This document shows, one piece after another, positions 52,900 through 61,460 of a stretch of 64,000 nt of DNA (position 1 is the stretch's first letter; every line of letters starts with the position of its first letter). The stretch lies in NCBI RefSeq assembly GCF_023614235.1, contig NZ_CP094264.1, positions 2,480,001 through 2,544,000 of the forward strand, written 5' to 3'. A program made the position numbers and the translations under genes. The notes below the pieces were generated by a model, which worked only from the letters and a program-made list of their open reading frames with translations, had not been told where the DNA came from and ran no database searches. This DNA comes from Streptomyces sp. MRC013. GTDB taxonomy: Bacteria; Actinomycetota; Actinomycetes; Streptomycetales; Streptomycetaceae.

Positions 52900-53880
52900 G
52901 AGGTTTTCTCAGCGGTGTTCACTTCCAGATTTCGTTGAGGACGAGGGCGGCTCGGGCGATGTCGCCGATCCGGTTGGGGCTGAGCGTGACGTGCTGCAGG
53001 GTGCGCCATCGCTGCTTGAGTTCGGCGGCGGTGCGCTCACCCAGCGCCCTCACGTGCCGTACCAGGGCGTTGAACATGCGGGTGTCGGCGTGGAGTGCCT
53101 GTTCCGACTTGCCCTTCGGGCGACGGACGGGGACGCGGATGCCGATACCCGCGCCGGTGTAACCCTTGTCCGCCAGGGTCGGCAGGCCGCTGGCCGCTGC
53201 TTTGTACAAGGCGGGCAGGGCGTGGGTGCGGGCGGCGGTGATGTCAGGGGTCGAGCCGGGTTCGACGTCGGAGACCCACAGCGGGGTGCCGTCCGGAGCG
53301 GACAGGAACTGGACGTTCCCACCGAATGCCTTGTGCTTCTGGCTGAACCACAGGTCGTTGCCGTTCTCACGGACGCCGGCCACGCGGTCGCAGGGGATGA
53401 GCGTCCCGTCGAGGATCACGTGTGTCATGCCGGCGCGTCGGCAGCGGGAGAGGACCTCGTGCAGGTCCGGGGCCTTCTCGGCGAGGACGTCGATGCCTTC
53501 GTGCAGGTAGCGGTAGCCGGTGGCCTGGGAGATTGCGGCGTCACGGGCCAGACAGTGCACACACCCCCGCTCGCGAAACCAGCGCAGCACCAGCACGGCC
53601 TGGCGGAACGGGCCCAGCGCCCGCGAGCCCTTCGGCGTGCCGATGCGCCGCCGGTGCGCGGCCAGCAAGCGGGACAGATACTCCACGACAGGGCGCGGGA
53701 CGTCGAGCGTGGCAACATAGGTGACCAACGTAAAGCCTCTGGTTCAGCGGACATGATCTTGGCAGACCTGTTCCTACCAGGGGCTTTACGTCTGTCCAGA
53801 GCCGGGGCCGCCTGGCCCGATCCACCCGGACATGCATCGATCAGCCCGCTTCGCGGAGATCATTCCGCTGAGAAAACCTC
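52900..53880 (-). mobile_element. IS5-type insertion sequence C2, in cspA codon 3
   Basis: 981 bp, ends as in C1, with target duplication ACT at 52897-52899 and 53881-53883. Same orientation as C1. Confidence 0.95.
52919..53728 (-). CDS. IS5-family transposase (C2)
   Basis: 269 residues, identical to the C1 protein except Ala for Val at residue 6. The helix-turn-helix and catalytic acidic residues are present (VILDGTLIPCDRV, TLADKGYTGAG, ERTAAELK). The same start-abutting hairpin lies at 53729-53790. Its insertion split the cold-shock gene three codons in, a recent event given the near-identity of the two copies. Confidence 0.95.
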   Translation of the reverse strand: MVTYVATLDVPRPVVEYLSRLLAAHRRRIGTPKGSRALGPFRQAVLVLRWFRERGCVHCLARDAAISQATGYRYLHEGIDVLAEKAPDLHEVLSRCRRAGMTHVILDGTLIPCDRVAGVRENGNDLWFSQKHKAFGGNVQFLSAPDGTPLWVSDVEPGSTPDITAARTHALPALYKAAASGLPTLADKGYTGAGIGIRVPVRRPKGKSEQALHADTRMFNALVRHVRALGERTAAELKQRWRTLQHVTLSPNRIGDIARAALVLNEIWK

Positions 53881-54098
53881 ACTGGCACCGTGAAGTGGTT
53901 CAACGCGGAAAAGGGCTTCGGCTTCATCGAGCAGGACGGTGGCGGCGCCGACGTGTTCGCCCACTACTCGAACATCGCCGCCCAGGGCTTCCGCGAGCTG
54001 CTGGAGGGCCAGAAGGTGAGCTTCGAGATCGCGCAGGGCCAGAAGGGCCCGACGGCCGAGAACATCGTTCCCGCCTGACGCCGACGCGCACCACGTAG

Positions 54099-54132
54099 CC
54101 GGGGCCCGCATCCTTCGGGGTGCGGGCCCCGG
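54099..54132 (+). terminator. Terminator of cspA copy 1
   Basis: 12-bp stem (54099-54110 with 54121-54132) with a 10-base loop, 20 bases after the stop. Confidence 0.75.
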
Positions 54133-54383
54133 CCGTACGCGTTCCCCGCGGCGGCGCCGCGTACGGAGGAATCCCGGAACGTACGAGGAAATTCCGGAGC
54201 CCGCGGCCCGCCGAAATAGGACGCCTCCGGGCCGCACCGCTGCCAACCCGGATCCCTCCCCCACACCACCCCGCCCGGTTCCGCGACTGTGTCCGCATGG
54301 ACCCCCTGCCGACCAGATTCGCCCCCGGGTTCCATTCGGCCCGTTCTCGCGATTCTCCGCGCCGCCTGTCCGGGGCGGGAATT
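54133..54383. other. Intergenic region before helicase A
   Basis: About 250 bases, no gene. Likely promoter of the helicase. Confidence 0.35.
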
Positions 54384-54406
54384 CCTTGATACGTGCCGTA
54401 TCAAGG
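54384..54406 (+). promoter_or_regulatory. Dyad overlapping the ribosome site of helicase A
   Basis: CCTTGATAC-gtgcc-GTATCAAGG, perfect 9-bp arms. The right arm includes the start of AGGAAGG before the ATG at 54416. It may be a temperature-sensitive hairpin or operator; a similar dyad precedes helicase B. Confidence 0.55.
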
Positions 54407-54415
54407 AAGGTTCCC

Positions 54416-55900
54416 ATGAACCGCACACGTACGAACGACCGCTTCCGCGCCCGCGACGGCGGCACCGGCTCCGGCCGGAACGCCGACCGCTCCGGACCGG
54501 CGGCCTCCGGCCGCTCCGGGCGATCCGGCGTCCGGGCCCGCCGGCCCGCCGCGGTGCGGGGCGAGTTCGCGCTCCCCCGGACGCTCACCCCCGCGCTGCC
54601 CGCCGTCGAGGCGTTCACCGACCTCGCCGTGCCGGAGCAGTTGCTCGCCGCGCTCCGGGCCGAGGGCGTGACCGTACCGTTCCCGATCCAGGGCGCGGCC
54701 CTGCCCAACGCCCTCGCGGGCCGTGACGTCCTGGGCCGCGGCCGCACCGGCTCCGGCAAGACGCTCGCCTTCGGACTGGCCCTGCTGGCCCGCACCGCGG
54801 GCCGGCACGCCGAGCCCCGGCAGCCGCTCGCCCTGGTCCTCGTCCCGACGCGGGAGCTGGCGCAGCAGGTGACCGACGCGCTCACCCCCTACGCCCGGCC
54901 GCTGAGGTTGCGACTGGCCACGGTCGTGGGCGGCGTGTCGATCGGCAGGCAGGCGGGCGCGCTGCGGGGCGGCGCCGAGGTCGTCGTCGCGACTCCGGGC
55001 AGGCTCAAGGACCTCATCGACCGCGGCGACTGCCGGCTGGACCGGGTGGACGTCACCGTGCTGGACGAGGCGGACCAGATGGCGGACATGGGTTTTCTGC
55101 CGCAGGTATCCGCGCTGCTCGACCAGGTGCACCCCGACGGGCAGCGGATGCTGTTCTCGGCGACCCTGGACCGCAACGTCGACTCCCTCGTGCGGCGCTA
55201 CCTCCACGACCCGGTCGTCCACTCCGTGGATCCGACGGCGGGAGTGGTGACGTCGATGGAGCACCACGTGCTGCACGTCCACGAGACCGACAAGAACGCC
55301 ACGGCCACCGAGATCGCCGCGCGCGACGGCCGCGTGATCATGTTCCTGGACACCAAGCACGCCGTCGACCGGCTCACCAAACACCTGCTCAAGAGCGGTG
55401 TGCGGGCCTCCGCGCTGCACGGGGGCAAGTCCCAGCCGCAGCGGACCAGGACACTGGCCCAGTTCAAGGAGGGGCACGTCACGGTGCTCGTCGCCACGAA
55501 CGTCGCCGCGCGCGGCATCCACGTCGACGACCTCGACCTCGTCGTGAACGTCGACCCGCCCGCCGACCACAAGGACTACCTGCACCGCGGCGGCCGCACC
55601 GCCCGCGCGGGCGAGTCCGGCAGCGTCGTCACCCTCGTCCTGCCGCACCAGCGACGCGACATGGACAACCTGATGAGCCACGCGGGCATCCGCCCGAAGA
55701 CGGCGTCGGTGCGGTCCGGCGACGCCGAACTGACCCGCATCACCGGCGCCCGCACGCCGTCGGGGATACCGGTCGTCATCACGGTGCCCGCGACCGAGCG
55801 CCCCGGGCGCGGCACCGCCTCCCGCCCGAGGCGCCACCGCCCCTCCCGGGCGGCGCGCCGCGCCGTCCCTCCCCGGCCCGCTCTCGGCCCGGCCGCCTGA
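54416..55900 (+). CDS. DEAD-box RNA helicase (copy A)
   Basis: 494 residues. A basic, low-complexity N-terminus (RNRT-rich to about 60) precedes the Q-motif FPIQGAAL (about 92), motif I GRGRTGSGKT (about 106), Ia VPTRELAQQ (about 143), II VLDEADQM (about 219), III SATLDRN, IV MFLDTKHAVDRL, and VI HRGGRTARAGESG. All motifs are complete. Cold-shock helicases of this kind unwind RNA at low temperature with Csp proteins, here the neighbouring cspA. Residues 137-456 are encoded by DNA that appears identical to helicase B in inverted orientation. The start has AAGGAAGG at good spacing. Confidence 0.93.
   Translation: MNRTRTNDRFRARDGGTGSGRNADRSGPAASGRSGRSGVRARRPAAVRGEFALPRTLTPALPAVEAFTDLAVPEQLLAALRAEGVTVPFPIQGAALPNALAGRDVLGRGRTGSGKTLAFGLALLARTAGRHAEPRQPLALVLVPTRELAQQVTDALTPYARPLRLRLATVVGGVSIGRQAGALRGGAEVVVATPGRLKDLIDRGDCRLDRVDVTVLDEADQMADMGFLPQVSALLDQVHPDGQRMLFSATLDRNVDSLVRRYLHDPVVHSVDPTAGVVTSMEHHVLHVHETDKNATATEIAARDGRVIMFLDTKHAVDRLTKHLLKSGVRASALHGGKSQPQRTRTLAQFKEGHVTVLVATNVAARGIHVDDLDLVVNVDPPADHKDYLHRGGRTARAGESGSVVTLVLPHQRRDMDNLMSHAGIRPKTASVRSGDAELTRITGARTPSGIPVVITVPATERPGRGTASRPRRHRPSRAARRAVPPRPALGPAA
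54824..55783 (+). repeat. 960-bp inverted repeat, arm A
   Basis: Appears identical to the reverse complement of 58918-59877 with equal length. Protein and two antisense frames all match. Beyond both ends the paralogous genes diverge at many silent sites. Confidence 0.85.
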
Positions 55901-56004
55901 ACCCCGTGCACCAGCAGGCGCCCCTTCCGCAGGAGCCCTTCGTGACAGCGGCCCGAACGCAGTCCCGCCCCGCCGCTCCTCTCCCTCTTCCCCTGTGAGG
56001 TCCC

Positions 56005-56310
56005 ATGCGCTGCGTCATCGCCCGCTTCCCGTTCCACCTGACGAAGGCCGGTGTGCTGGAGACGATGAAGGGCGTCGGGCCCGAACCGGTCACCGGGGAG
56101 TCCGTGACCATCGGACGCCGCCGGTACCCCGTCAAGCAGGTGGGCGCGGCCATCATCCGCCAGGACCGCCGCGACTTCAGCGCCGGTGAGGTCGTACGGG
56201 CCATGACCCGCCTCGGCTTCGCCTGCCGGCCGGCCCCTCGGGCCGCTTCCGCGGACGTCACCCCGCTCCAGCGGGCGTCCGCCCTGCTCGGCGCTCCCGC
56301 GTCGGCCTGA
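56005..56310 (+). CDS. SCO5918-like small protein (copy A)
   Basis: 101 residues. MRCVIARFPFHLTKAGVLET, GRRRYPVKQVGAAIIRQDRR and DFSAGEVVRAMTRLGFACR are shared with the paralog at 58497. The family accompanies DEAD-box helicase genes in Streptomyces and has no proven role. The C-terminal part (RAASADVTPLQRASALLGAP) is longer than in the paralog. It lies 104 bases after helicase A on the same strand, so it may be cotranscribed. Confidence 0.75.
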   Translation: MRCVIARFPFHLTKAGVLETMKGVGPEPVTGESVTIGRRRYPVKQVGAAIIRQDRRDFSAGEVVRAMTRLGFACRPAPRAASADVTPLQRASALLGAPASA

Positions 56311-56418
56311 CCGACGGGCGGACGCGGGCCGCCTCCGAACAGCGGTGGGGGCCCGACCGGCGCGTTCCGGTCGGGCCTTCGGCGTGCCGTGCGCGCGGCC
56401 CGCCGCGGTGACGGCGGG

Positions 56419-56778
56419 TCAGTGGTCGGAGTAGCTGAAGTCGCCCACCGTCCAGGCGCTCACGTCCTCGATGGCCACGCGGTACATCCCGCCCGTCTCC
56501 GGGATCCCCACCGGCCCCTGCAGGATCCGGGCGACGTGGAAGTGCAGATGGGTCGGCGGGCCCTCCTTCGGTACCGACGTGCTGAAGGCTCCGGCGAACT
56601 CGCCCAGGCGGGCCGAGTCCGCCAGGACCTCCGACACACGCTGCCGCCACACCGCTTCGGGAGCCAGTCGGCCAGTGATGACGGCCCCACCCGCGACCAC
56701 GCTCAGGGACATCTGGTTGCTCTGCCCGGACTCGACCTTGGCGGCGATGTCGACGAGCAACTCGTCAGGCTTAGACAT
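56419..56778 (-). CDS. GvpU-like hypothetical protein (copy A)
   Basis: 119 residues: SGQSNQMSLSVVAGGAVITG with RLAPEAVWRQRVSEVLADS (about 17-58), THLHFHVARILQGPVGIPE (about 75) and GGMYRVAIEDVSAWTVGDF (about 95). The overall pattern resembles gas-vesicle accessory GvpU-type proteins, but no gas-vesicle genes are near. It is a close relative of the gene at 58067, with the opposite strand relation, as expected for the inverted duplication. No membrane segment. Confidence 0.6.
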   Translation of the reverse strand: MSKPDELLVDIAAKVESGQSNQMSLSVVAGGAVITGRLAPEAVWRQRVSEVLADSARLGEFAGAFSTSVPKEGPPTHLHFHVARILQGPVGIPETGGMYRVAIEDVSAWTVGDFSYSDH

Positions 56779-57716
56779 GAGAGCCGATTCTATTTACCCG
56801 CCGCCGGGACGGCTCAAGCGGTGGCGCCGGCGGGCGGGAGCGGCGCTCGCCACCCCCGCCCGGGCGGCGCGCCGGGCGGACCCGGAGGCGCGGGCGGACC
56901 GGCCGGCCGCGGACCGGTCCGGGCGCCGTCGTACGTGGCCCGGAGGTGCCCGCCCCCGGGGCGGCGGACGGCCTCCGAGCCCGGTGCGCGCCCGCCCGTC
57001 GGCCGGCCGTCCGGGGCCGTCCGCCCGTCGTCTCCGGGCTGGTTGCCGCTCACCGCCGCCTCCCCCGTGTCCGTACTCCGTCGCAGGGCAGGCCGTCCCC
57101 CTCGGTCCGCGGGCCGCTCGCCGATTCCCGGCCCCGGCGGCGGGGGAAGGCTGCGTCCGGGCCGCCTTCCCCCGCCGTCGGCGCGCCGGTCGCCCGGCGG
57201 ACCGCGGTGCCGCGCTCCCGGCCCGCGCTCGGCCACCGGACCGGCGCCGGAAGGCCGGGAGGCGGCACGGGACCGCGGTGTCCGGTGCCAGCGGTTCCGC
57301 CCGCCCGTGCGTCCGCCCGGGCGCCCGGGGGGTTCGGGCCGTACGGCGGGCTCGGGCCGGTCCTGCGGCCGGTCCGGCCCGCCGTTCGGCCTCCCGCGCC
57401 GGAGGTCGGGGCGGTCCGGAAGGTGCCGGACGGGGTGATCCGAGTGGCGTTGGCACGGTGTCGTACGGGAGGCGTGGGGGCCGCCGCGGCGGCTGCGGGG
57501 CGCCTGACCGGTGAGGGCGGAGCGGGGACGGTGGTGGCGGGGTGCCGGGCGGGTGACCGGCCGGGAGCGGACCGCGTAGTCTGCGGGAAGGGACGCCGCG
57601 GGCCCTCCACCGGGGCGTACGTCGCCCGGGGCCCGCGCACCGGGGCGGCGGGGCGCGAGGTCCGCCCGGCGCCGCCGCGTTCCGAAGTCCCCCGCCGCCG
57701 TACCGAGGAGATCGCC
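56779..57716. other. 940-bp GC-rich centre of the palindromic region
   Basis: No convincing gene in any frame; very GC-rich with many short inverted repeats. It forms the middle between the two mirror-image arms. It may hold the promoter of the gene at 57717 and degraded sequence. Confidence 0.45.
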
Positions 57717-57995
57717 GTGCACGAGGACAACGAGCTGCCCTCCGGGGGCCACGCCGACGTACGGATCGTCGCGGCGACGCCCGAGGTGGCCCGCAGGGTG
57801 GCGGAGGTGGTGCGCCGCTGCTTCGCCTCCACGGAGCAGCGCAGCTACCCCGCCGGGCCGGAGGGCGGGACGCTGCTGCACCTCAGTGTCGACACGACGC
57901 AGCCGGCGGGCCCGGCAGGGTCCTGGCTGGAGAGCAGCGAGTCGGCGTCCGAAGGGCGGCGACCGGAGGAAGGACCCCGGCGCGACGGCTCCTGA
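57717..57995 (+). CDS. Hypothetical Streptomyces protein
   Basis: 92 residues from the GTG at 57717: HEDNELPSGGHADVRIVAAT, then VARRVAEVVRRCFASTEQRS and YPAGPEGGTLLHLSVDTTQP, with an acidic tail. Conserved-looking core of about 60 residues. Similar short proteins are common in Streptomyces near cold-shock genes (recalled, not checked). No function known. GAGGAGATC precedes the start. Confidence 0.6.
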   Translation: MHEDNELPSGGHADVRIVAATPEVARRVAEVVRRCFASTEQRSYPAGPEGGTLLHLSVDTTQPAGPAGSWLESSESASEGRRPEEGPRRDGS

Positions 57996-58066
57996 CGGGC
58001 GGTCCGGCCGGAAACGACGCGTGCGGGGGCATCCCGTTCGGGCGCCCGGGCTTGTAGGTTCGGGGC

Positions 58067-58441
58067 ATGACGAAGCCTGACGCACTGCTCGTGGCTGTCG
58101 CGGCCACCGTCGAGTCGGAGCGGTCCAACCAGATGTCGCTCACCGTCGTGGTCGACGGCGCGGTCGTCACGGGACGGCTCGCTCCCGAGGCCGCGTGGCG
58201 GGAGCGGGTGGCGGAGGTCCTGCGGGACTCGGAGCGGCTGGGCGGGTTCGCGGGGGCGTTCGCGCCATCCGCGGAGGGCCCGCGCCCGCCGCGCGACAGG
58301 GCACCGACGCACCTGCACTTCCACGTGGCGAGGATTCTCCAGGGCACGCTCGGCATCCCGGAGACGGGCGGCATGTACCGCGTGGCCATCGAGGACGTGA
58401 GCGCCTGGACGGTGGGCGACTTCAGCTACACCGACGGCTGA
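58067..58441 (+). CDS. GvpU-like hypothetical protein (copy B)
   Basis: 124 residues: MTKPDALLVAVAATVESERS, NQMSLTVVVDGAVVTGRLAP, THLHFHVARILQGTLGIPET, GGMYRVAIEDVSAWTVGDFS. A clear paralog of 56419-56778, with a longer insert (PSAEGPRPPRDRAP) in the middle. It is in the mirror position for the duplicated arm. The gene looks complete. Function unknown, as for copy A. Confidence 0.65.
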   Translation: MTKPDALLVAVAATVESERSNQMSLTVVVDGAVVTGRLAPEAAWRERVAEVLRDSERLGGFAGAFAPSAEGPRPPRDRAPTHLHFHVARILQGTLGIPETGGMYRVAIEDVSAWTVGDFSYTDG

Positions 58442-58496
58442 GGGGCGCCGGCCGCCCGGCCGGGCCGGACGGTCGGCGCCCCCGCGGCCGGCCGGG

Positions 58497-58760
58497 TCAG
58501 TCCGGCAGGCCGGTGGCGGGCGCCGGGGCCTGGGTCACGCAGGTGAAGCCGAGGCGGCGCAGCACCCTGGTCATCTCCAGGGCGGTGAAGTCGCGGCGGT
58601 CCTGGCGGGTGATGACCTCCCCGACCTGCTTGACCGGGTACGTGCGGCGGCCGATGACCGCACACGGGCCGACCGCCGGTTCCGGACGGACGTCCGCCAT
58701 CAGCGCCTCCACCTCGCTCGTCACGAAGTCGAACGGGAAGCGGGCGATCACACAGCGCAT
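58497..58760 (-). CDS. SCO5918-like small protein (copy B)
   Basis: 87 residues, MRCVIARFPFDFVTSEVEAL at the start, GRRTYPVKQVGEVITRQDRR in the middle, and DFTALEMTRVLRRLGFTCVT near the end. Paralog of copy A at 56005 with about half the residues identical by eye. It lies just downstream of helicase B on the same strand, mirroring copy A. Confidence 0.75.
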   Translation of the reverse strand: MRCVIARFPFDFVTSEVEALMADVRPEPAVGPCAVIGRRTYPVKQVGEVITRQDRRDFTALEMTRVLRRLGFTCVTQAPAPATGLPD

Positions 58761-58815
58761 GGTTGCCTCACGGGGTCGGGGCGGAGGGACGGGCGCGCCG
58801 CGGCGCGGCGGGGCG

Positions 58816-60361
58816 TCACCGCCGGTGCGGCGTGCGGCGCGGGCGGCGGCGCGTTCCGGACCGGCGGCGGGTCGAGGAGTCCGGAGCGCCGGGCTCCCGG
58901 GCCGGGGGCGTGGGGGGCGTGATGACGACCGGTATCCCCGACGGCGTGCGGGCGCCGGTGATGCGGGTCAGTTCGGCGTCGCCGGACCGCACCGACGCCG
59001 TCTTCGGGCGGATGCCCGCGTGGCTCATCAGGTTGTCCATGTCGCGTCGCTGGTGCGGCAGGACGAGGGTGACGACGCTGCCGGACTCGCCCGCGCGGGC
59101 GGTGCGGCCGCCGCGGTGCAGGTAGTCCTTGTGGTCGGCGGGCGGGTCGACGTTCACGACGAGGTCGAGGTCGTCGACGTGGATGCCGCGCGCGGCGACG
59201 TTCGTGGCGACGAGCACCGTGACGTGCCCCTCCTTGAACTGGGCCAGTGTCCTGGTCCGCTGCGGCTGGGACTTGCCCCCGTGCAGCGCGGAGGCCCGCA
59301 CACCGCTCTTGAGCAGGTGCTTGGTGAGCCGGTCGACGGCGTGCTTGGTGTCCAGGAACATGATCACGCGGCCGTCGCGCGCGGCGATCTCGGTGGCCGT
59401 GGCGTTCTTGTCGGTCTCGTGGACGTGCAGCACGTGGTGCTCCATCGACGTCACCACTCCCGCCGTCGGATCCACGGAGTGGACGACCGGGTCGTGGAGG
59501 TAGCGCCGCACGAGGGAGTCGACGTTGCGGTCCAGGGTCGCCGAGAACAGCATCCGCTGCCCGTCGGGGTGCACCTGGTCGAGCAGCGCGGATACCTGCG
59601 GCAGAAAACCCATGTCCGCCATCTGGTCCGCCTCGTCCAGCACGGTGACGTCCACCCGGTCCAGCCGGCAGTCGCCGCGGTCGATGAGGTCCTTGAGCCT
59701 GCCCGGAGTCGCGACGACGACCTCGGCGCCGCCCCGCAGCGCGCCCGCCTGCCTGCCGATCGACACGCCGCCCACGACCGTGGCCAGTCGCAACCTCAGC
59801 GGCCGGGCGTAGGGGGTGAGCGCGTCGGTCACCTGCTGCGCCAGCTCCCGCGTCGGGACGAGGACCAGGGCGAGCGGGCGCTTCGGCTCGGCGCGGACGC
59901 CGGTGAGGCGGGCGAGGAGCGCGAGGCCGAACGCGAGGGTCTTCCCGGAGCCGGTACGCCCCCGGCCCAGGACGTCGCGGCCGGCGAGGGAGTTCGGGAG
60001 GGTCGCCGCCTGGATCGGGAACGGCGCCGTCACCCCCTCGGCCTCCAGCGCGCAGCAGCGCGGGGGGAAGGCCGAGGTCCGCGAAGGCCGCGACGGGCGG
60101 CAGCGGCGGGGTACGAGTCACCGGCGGGGTGAAGTCACCGGGCGGGGGCGGGGCGGGGCGGCGGCGGGACTGCGTCCGGGAGCCCGACTTGGAGGACTTC
60201 GGCGACTTGGACGATGTCGAGGTCGCGGAGGCCGCCGCGGACTTCGCCGACTTGGCCGATGCCGACGTGCTCTCGGGCTGGCCGGCCGTCGCTCGGCGGG
60301 CCGGCGCGGCGGTCTGCCGGGTTCCCGGGTGGTGGCCCCGGACAGGGGACGTACGGGTCAT
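58816..60361 (-). CDS. DEAD-box RNA helicase (copy B), apparent frameshift
   Basis: From the ATG at 60361: a basic/Ser-Lys-rich N-terminus (SAKSAKSAAASATSTSSKSP region) to VAAFADLGLPPALLRA. There the frame breaks near 60050, and the helicase core continues in another frame: TAPFPIQAATLPNSLAG, GRTGSGKT, VPTRELAQQ, DEADQM, SATLDRN and HRGGRTARAG, to a basic C-terminus. A two-base deletion or one-base insertion in a GC-rich run explains the break. The core is complete and the tract 58918-59877 appears identical to helicase A. Whether the frameshift is real or an assembly error cannot be decided here. Confidence 0.8.
58918..59877 (-). repeat. 960-bp inverted repeat, arm B
   Basis: Partner of 54824-55783. 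The 3.1 kb between the arms could flip by recombination. Confidence 0.85.
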
Positions 60362-60369
60362 GGAGTGTT

Positions 60370-60388
60370 CCTCAATACGATATCGAGG
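60370..60388 (-). promoter_or_regulatory. Dyad upstream of helicase B
   Basis: CCTCAATA-cga-TATCGAGG, 7 of 8 pairs, just before the ATG at 60361. Counterpart of the dyad at 54384-54406. Confidence 0.45.
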
Positions 60389-60466
60389 AATTCACGGCCC
60401 TCGATGCAGCCGGGCGGGCAGCGGCACGCCCGGCCTCGGCCGGGCGGCGGCGCCGGGGAACGGCGC

Positions 60467-60493
60467 GGGGCCCGCACCCAAGGTGCGGGCCCC
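60467..60493 (-). terminator. Terminator of cspA copy 2
   Basis: 12-bp stem (60467-60478 with 60482-60493) with the loop CAA, 24 bases past the stop. Confidence 0.75.
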
Positions 60494-60516
60494 GGCGGCG
60501 TCGGAACGCCTCGTCG

Positions 60517-60720
60517 TCAGGCGGGGACGATGTTCTCCGCCTGCGGGCCCTTCTGGCCCTGCGTCACGTCGAAGGTGACCTTCTGGCCCTCCTGCAGCTC
60601 GCGGAACCCGTTGGTCGCGATGTTCGAGTAGTGGGCGAACACGTCCGCACCGCCACCGTCCTGCTGGATGAAGCCGAAGCCCTTTTCCGCGTTGAACCAC
60701 TTCACTACGCCAGTAGCCAT
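60517..60720 (-). CDS. cspA: Cold-shock protein CspA (copy 2)
   Basis: 67 residues, [40 protein letters not shown], ending AENIVPA. RNP1 (KGFGFI) and RNP2 (VFAHY) motifs intact; it binds single-stranded RNA/DNA. GGAGAAGAATT precedes the ATG. Because copy 1 is broken by IS, this is the only intact cold-shock gene in the window. It has a long leader (about 140-180 bases) with the conserved block at 60862-60882. Confidence 0.96.
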   Translation of the reverse strand: MATGVVKWFNAEKGFGFIQQDGGGADVFAHYSNIATNGFRELQEGQKVTFDVTQGQKGPQAENIVPA

Positions 60721-60900
60721 AATTCTTCTCCTCACGGGGAATTTCTGGACCCGCACCGTGCGAGCCTCGCGTCGCCGCGATGATTGCCCCGCGCCGGATC
60801 GAAAGAACCGGCCACACAAAAGTGCTCCTCCGCCGTGGGGCGAGGGGGCACTTTGAAGCTCTGGGAACCACAACTGCAACTGGCTACGACACTAGCACGC
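60721..60900 (-). promoter_or_regulatory. Leader/promoter of cspA copy 2
   Basis: Includes the 21-base block 60862-60882 shared with copy 1, and further matching patches (a CAATCATC and GCGGCGACGCG stretch, a TGCGGGTCC before the ribosome site). A cold-shock leader is likely, but the promoter elements were not fixed. Confidence 0.6.
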
Positions 60901-61087
60901 GGATTTCGCATCCGCACGGAATTCGGGCAGGTGGTTTTCGCGGCGGAGGAAATCTGCCGCCCGGTCCGACGGAAATCTGCACCGGCCGGAATAGACATTC
61001 ACCGCTCGCGGCGGCTACCGTTCCCGCGCGAGGCACACCCCGCTCGTGAGACCGGCCTCGACCGGACGCCCAGGACGAAAGGCGCGC
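60901..61087. other. Intergenic region before MerR-type gene
   Basis: AT-richer in part; promoters of the two divergent genes are expected here. No gene. Confidence 0.35.
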
Positions 61088-61453
61088 ATGGCTCCAGGAG
61101 CGCGGCACCACCCCGCCGACAACCTCGACGACGACGACTACCCGGCCTACACCATGGGCCGTGCCGCGGAGCTGATCGGCACCACCCCGGCCTTCCTCCG
61201 CGCGCTCGGCGAGGCCCGGCTGATCACCCCGCTGCGGTCGGAGGGCGGTCACCGCCGGTACTCGCGCTACCAGCTGCGGATCGCCGCGCGGGCCCGCGAA
61301 CTCGTCGACCAGGGCACCCCCATCGAGGCGGCCTGCCGGATCATCATCCTCGAGGACCAGCTGGAGGAGGCCCAGCGGCTCAACGAGGAGCTGCGGACCC
61401 GGTCGCGGATGGAGCCGGACGGCACGGGGGACGGAGCGCCCGCGGACCGCTGA
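61088..61453 (+). CDS. MerR-family small regulator
   Basis: 121 residues. YTMGRAAELIGTTPAFLRALG, then GEARLITPLRSEGGHRRYSR (about 19-59) is a MerR helix-turn-helix and wing, followed by a helix (YQLRIAARARELVDQGTPIE) and coil (EDQLEEAQRLNEELRTRSR). It lacks a long effector domain. The short form is common in Streptomyces near cold-shock or developmental genes. It is divergent from cspA copy 2, so it could control it. Target unknown. Confidence 0.75.
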   Translation: MAPGARHHPADNLDDDDYPAYTMGRAAELIGTTPAFLRALGEARLITPLRSEGGHRRYSRYQLRIAARARELVDQGTPIEAACRIIILEDQLEEAQRLNEELRTRSRMEPDGTGDGAPADR

Positions 61454-61460
61454 GAAGCCC

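Larger units (their letters stand above)
52891..54078 (+). pseudogene. cspA: cspA copy 1, interrupted by IS after codon 3
   Basis: ATGGCTACT (52891-52899) is followed by IS C2, then ACT-GGCACCGTGAAG restores the reading frame of a 67-residue cold-shock protein: [20 protein letters not shown] and [20 protein letters not shown], ending ENIVPA. The RNA-binding motifs KGFGFI and VFAHY are intact. Without the IS it would encode [13 protein letters not shown]... like copy 2. The leader is cut a second time by IS C1. A GTG at codon 6 (53890) could restart translation, but there is no good ribosome site, so the gene is probably silent. Confidence 0.9.

Noticed and set aside
53890..54078. Functional shortened CspA from the GTG at codon 6
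   Set aside because: No ribosome site near the GTG and the natural leader is cut off by the IS; treated as an interrupted gene.
56814..58085. Long minus-strand open frame in the centre of the palindromic region
   Set aside because: Low-complexity Arg/Pro/Gly sequence with no motif, crossing genes on the other strand.
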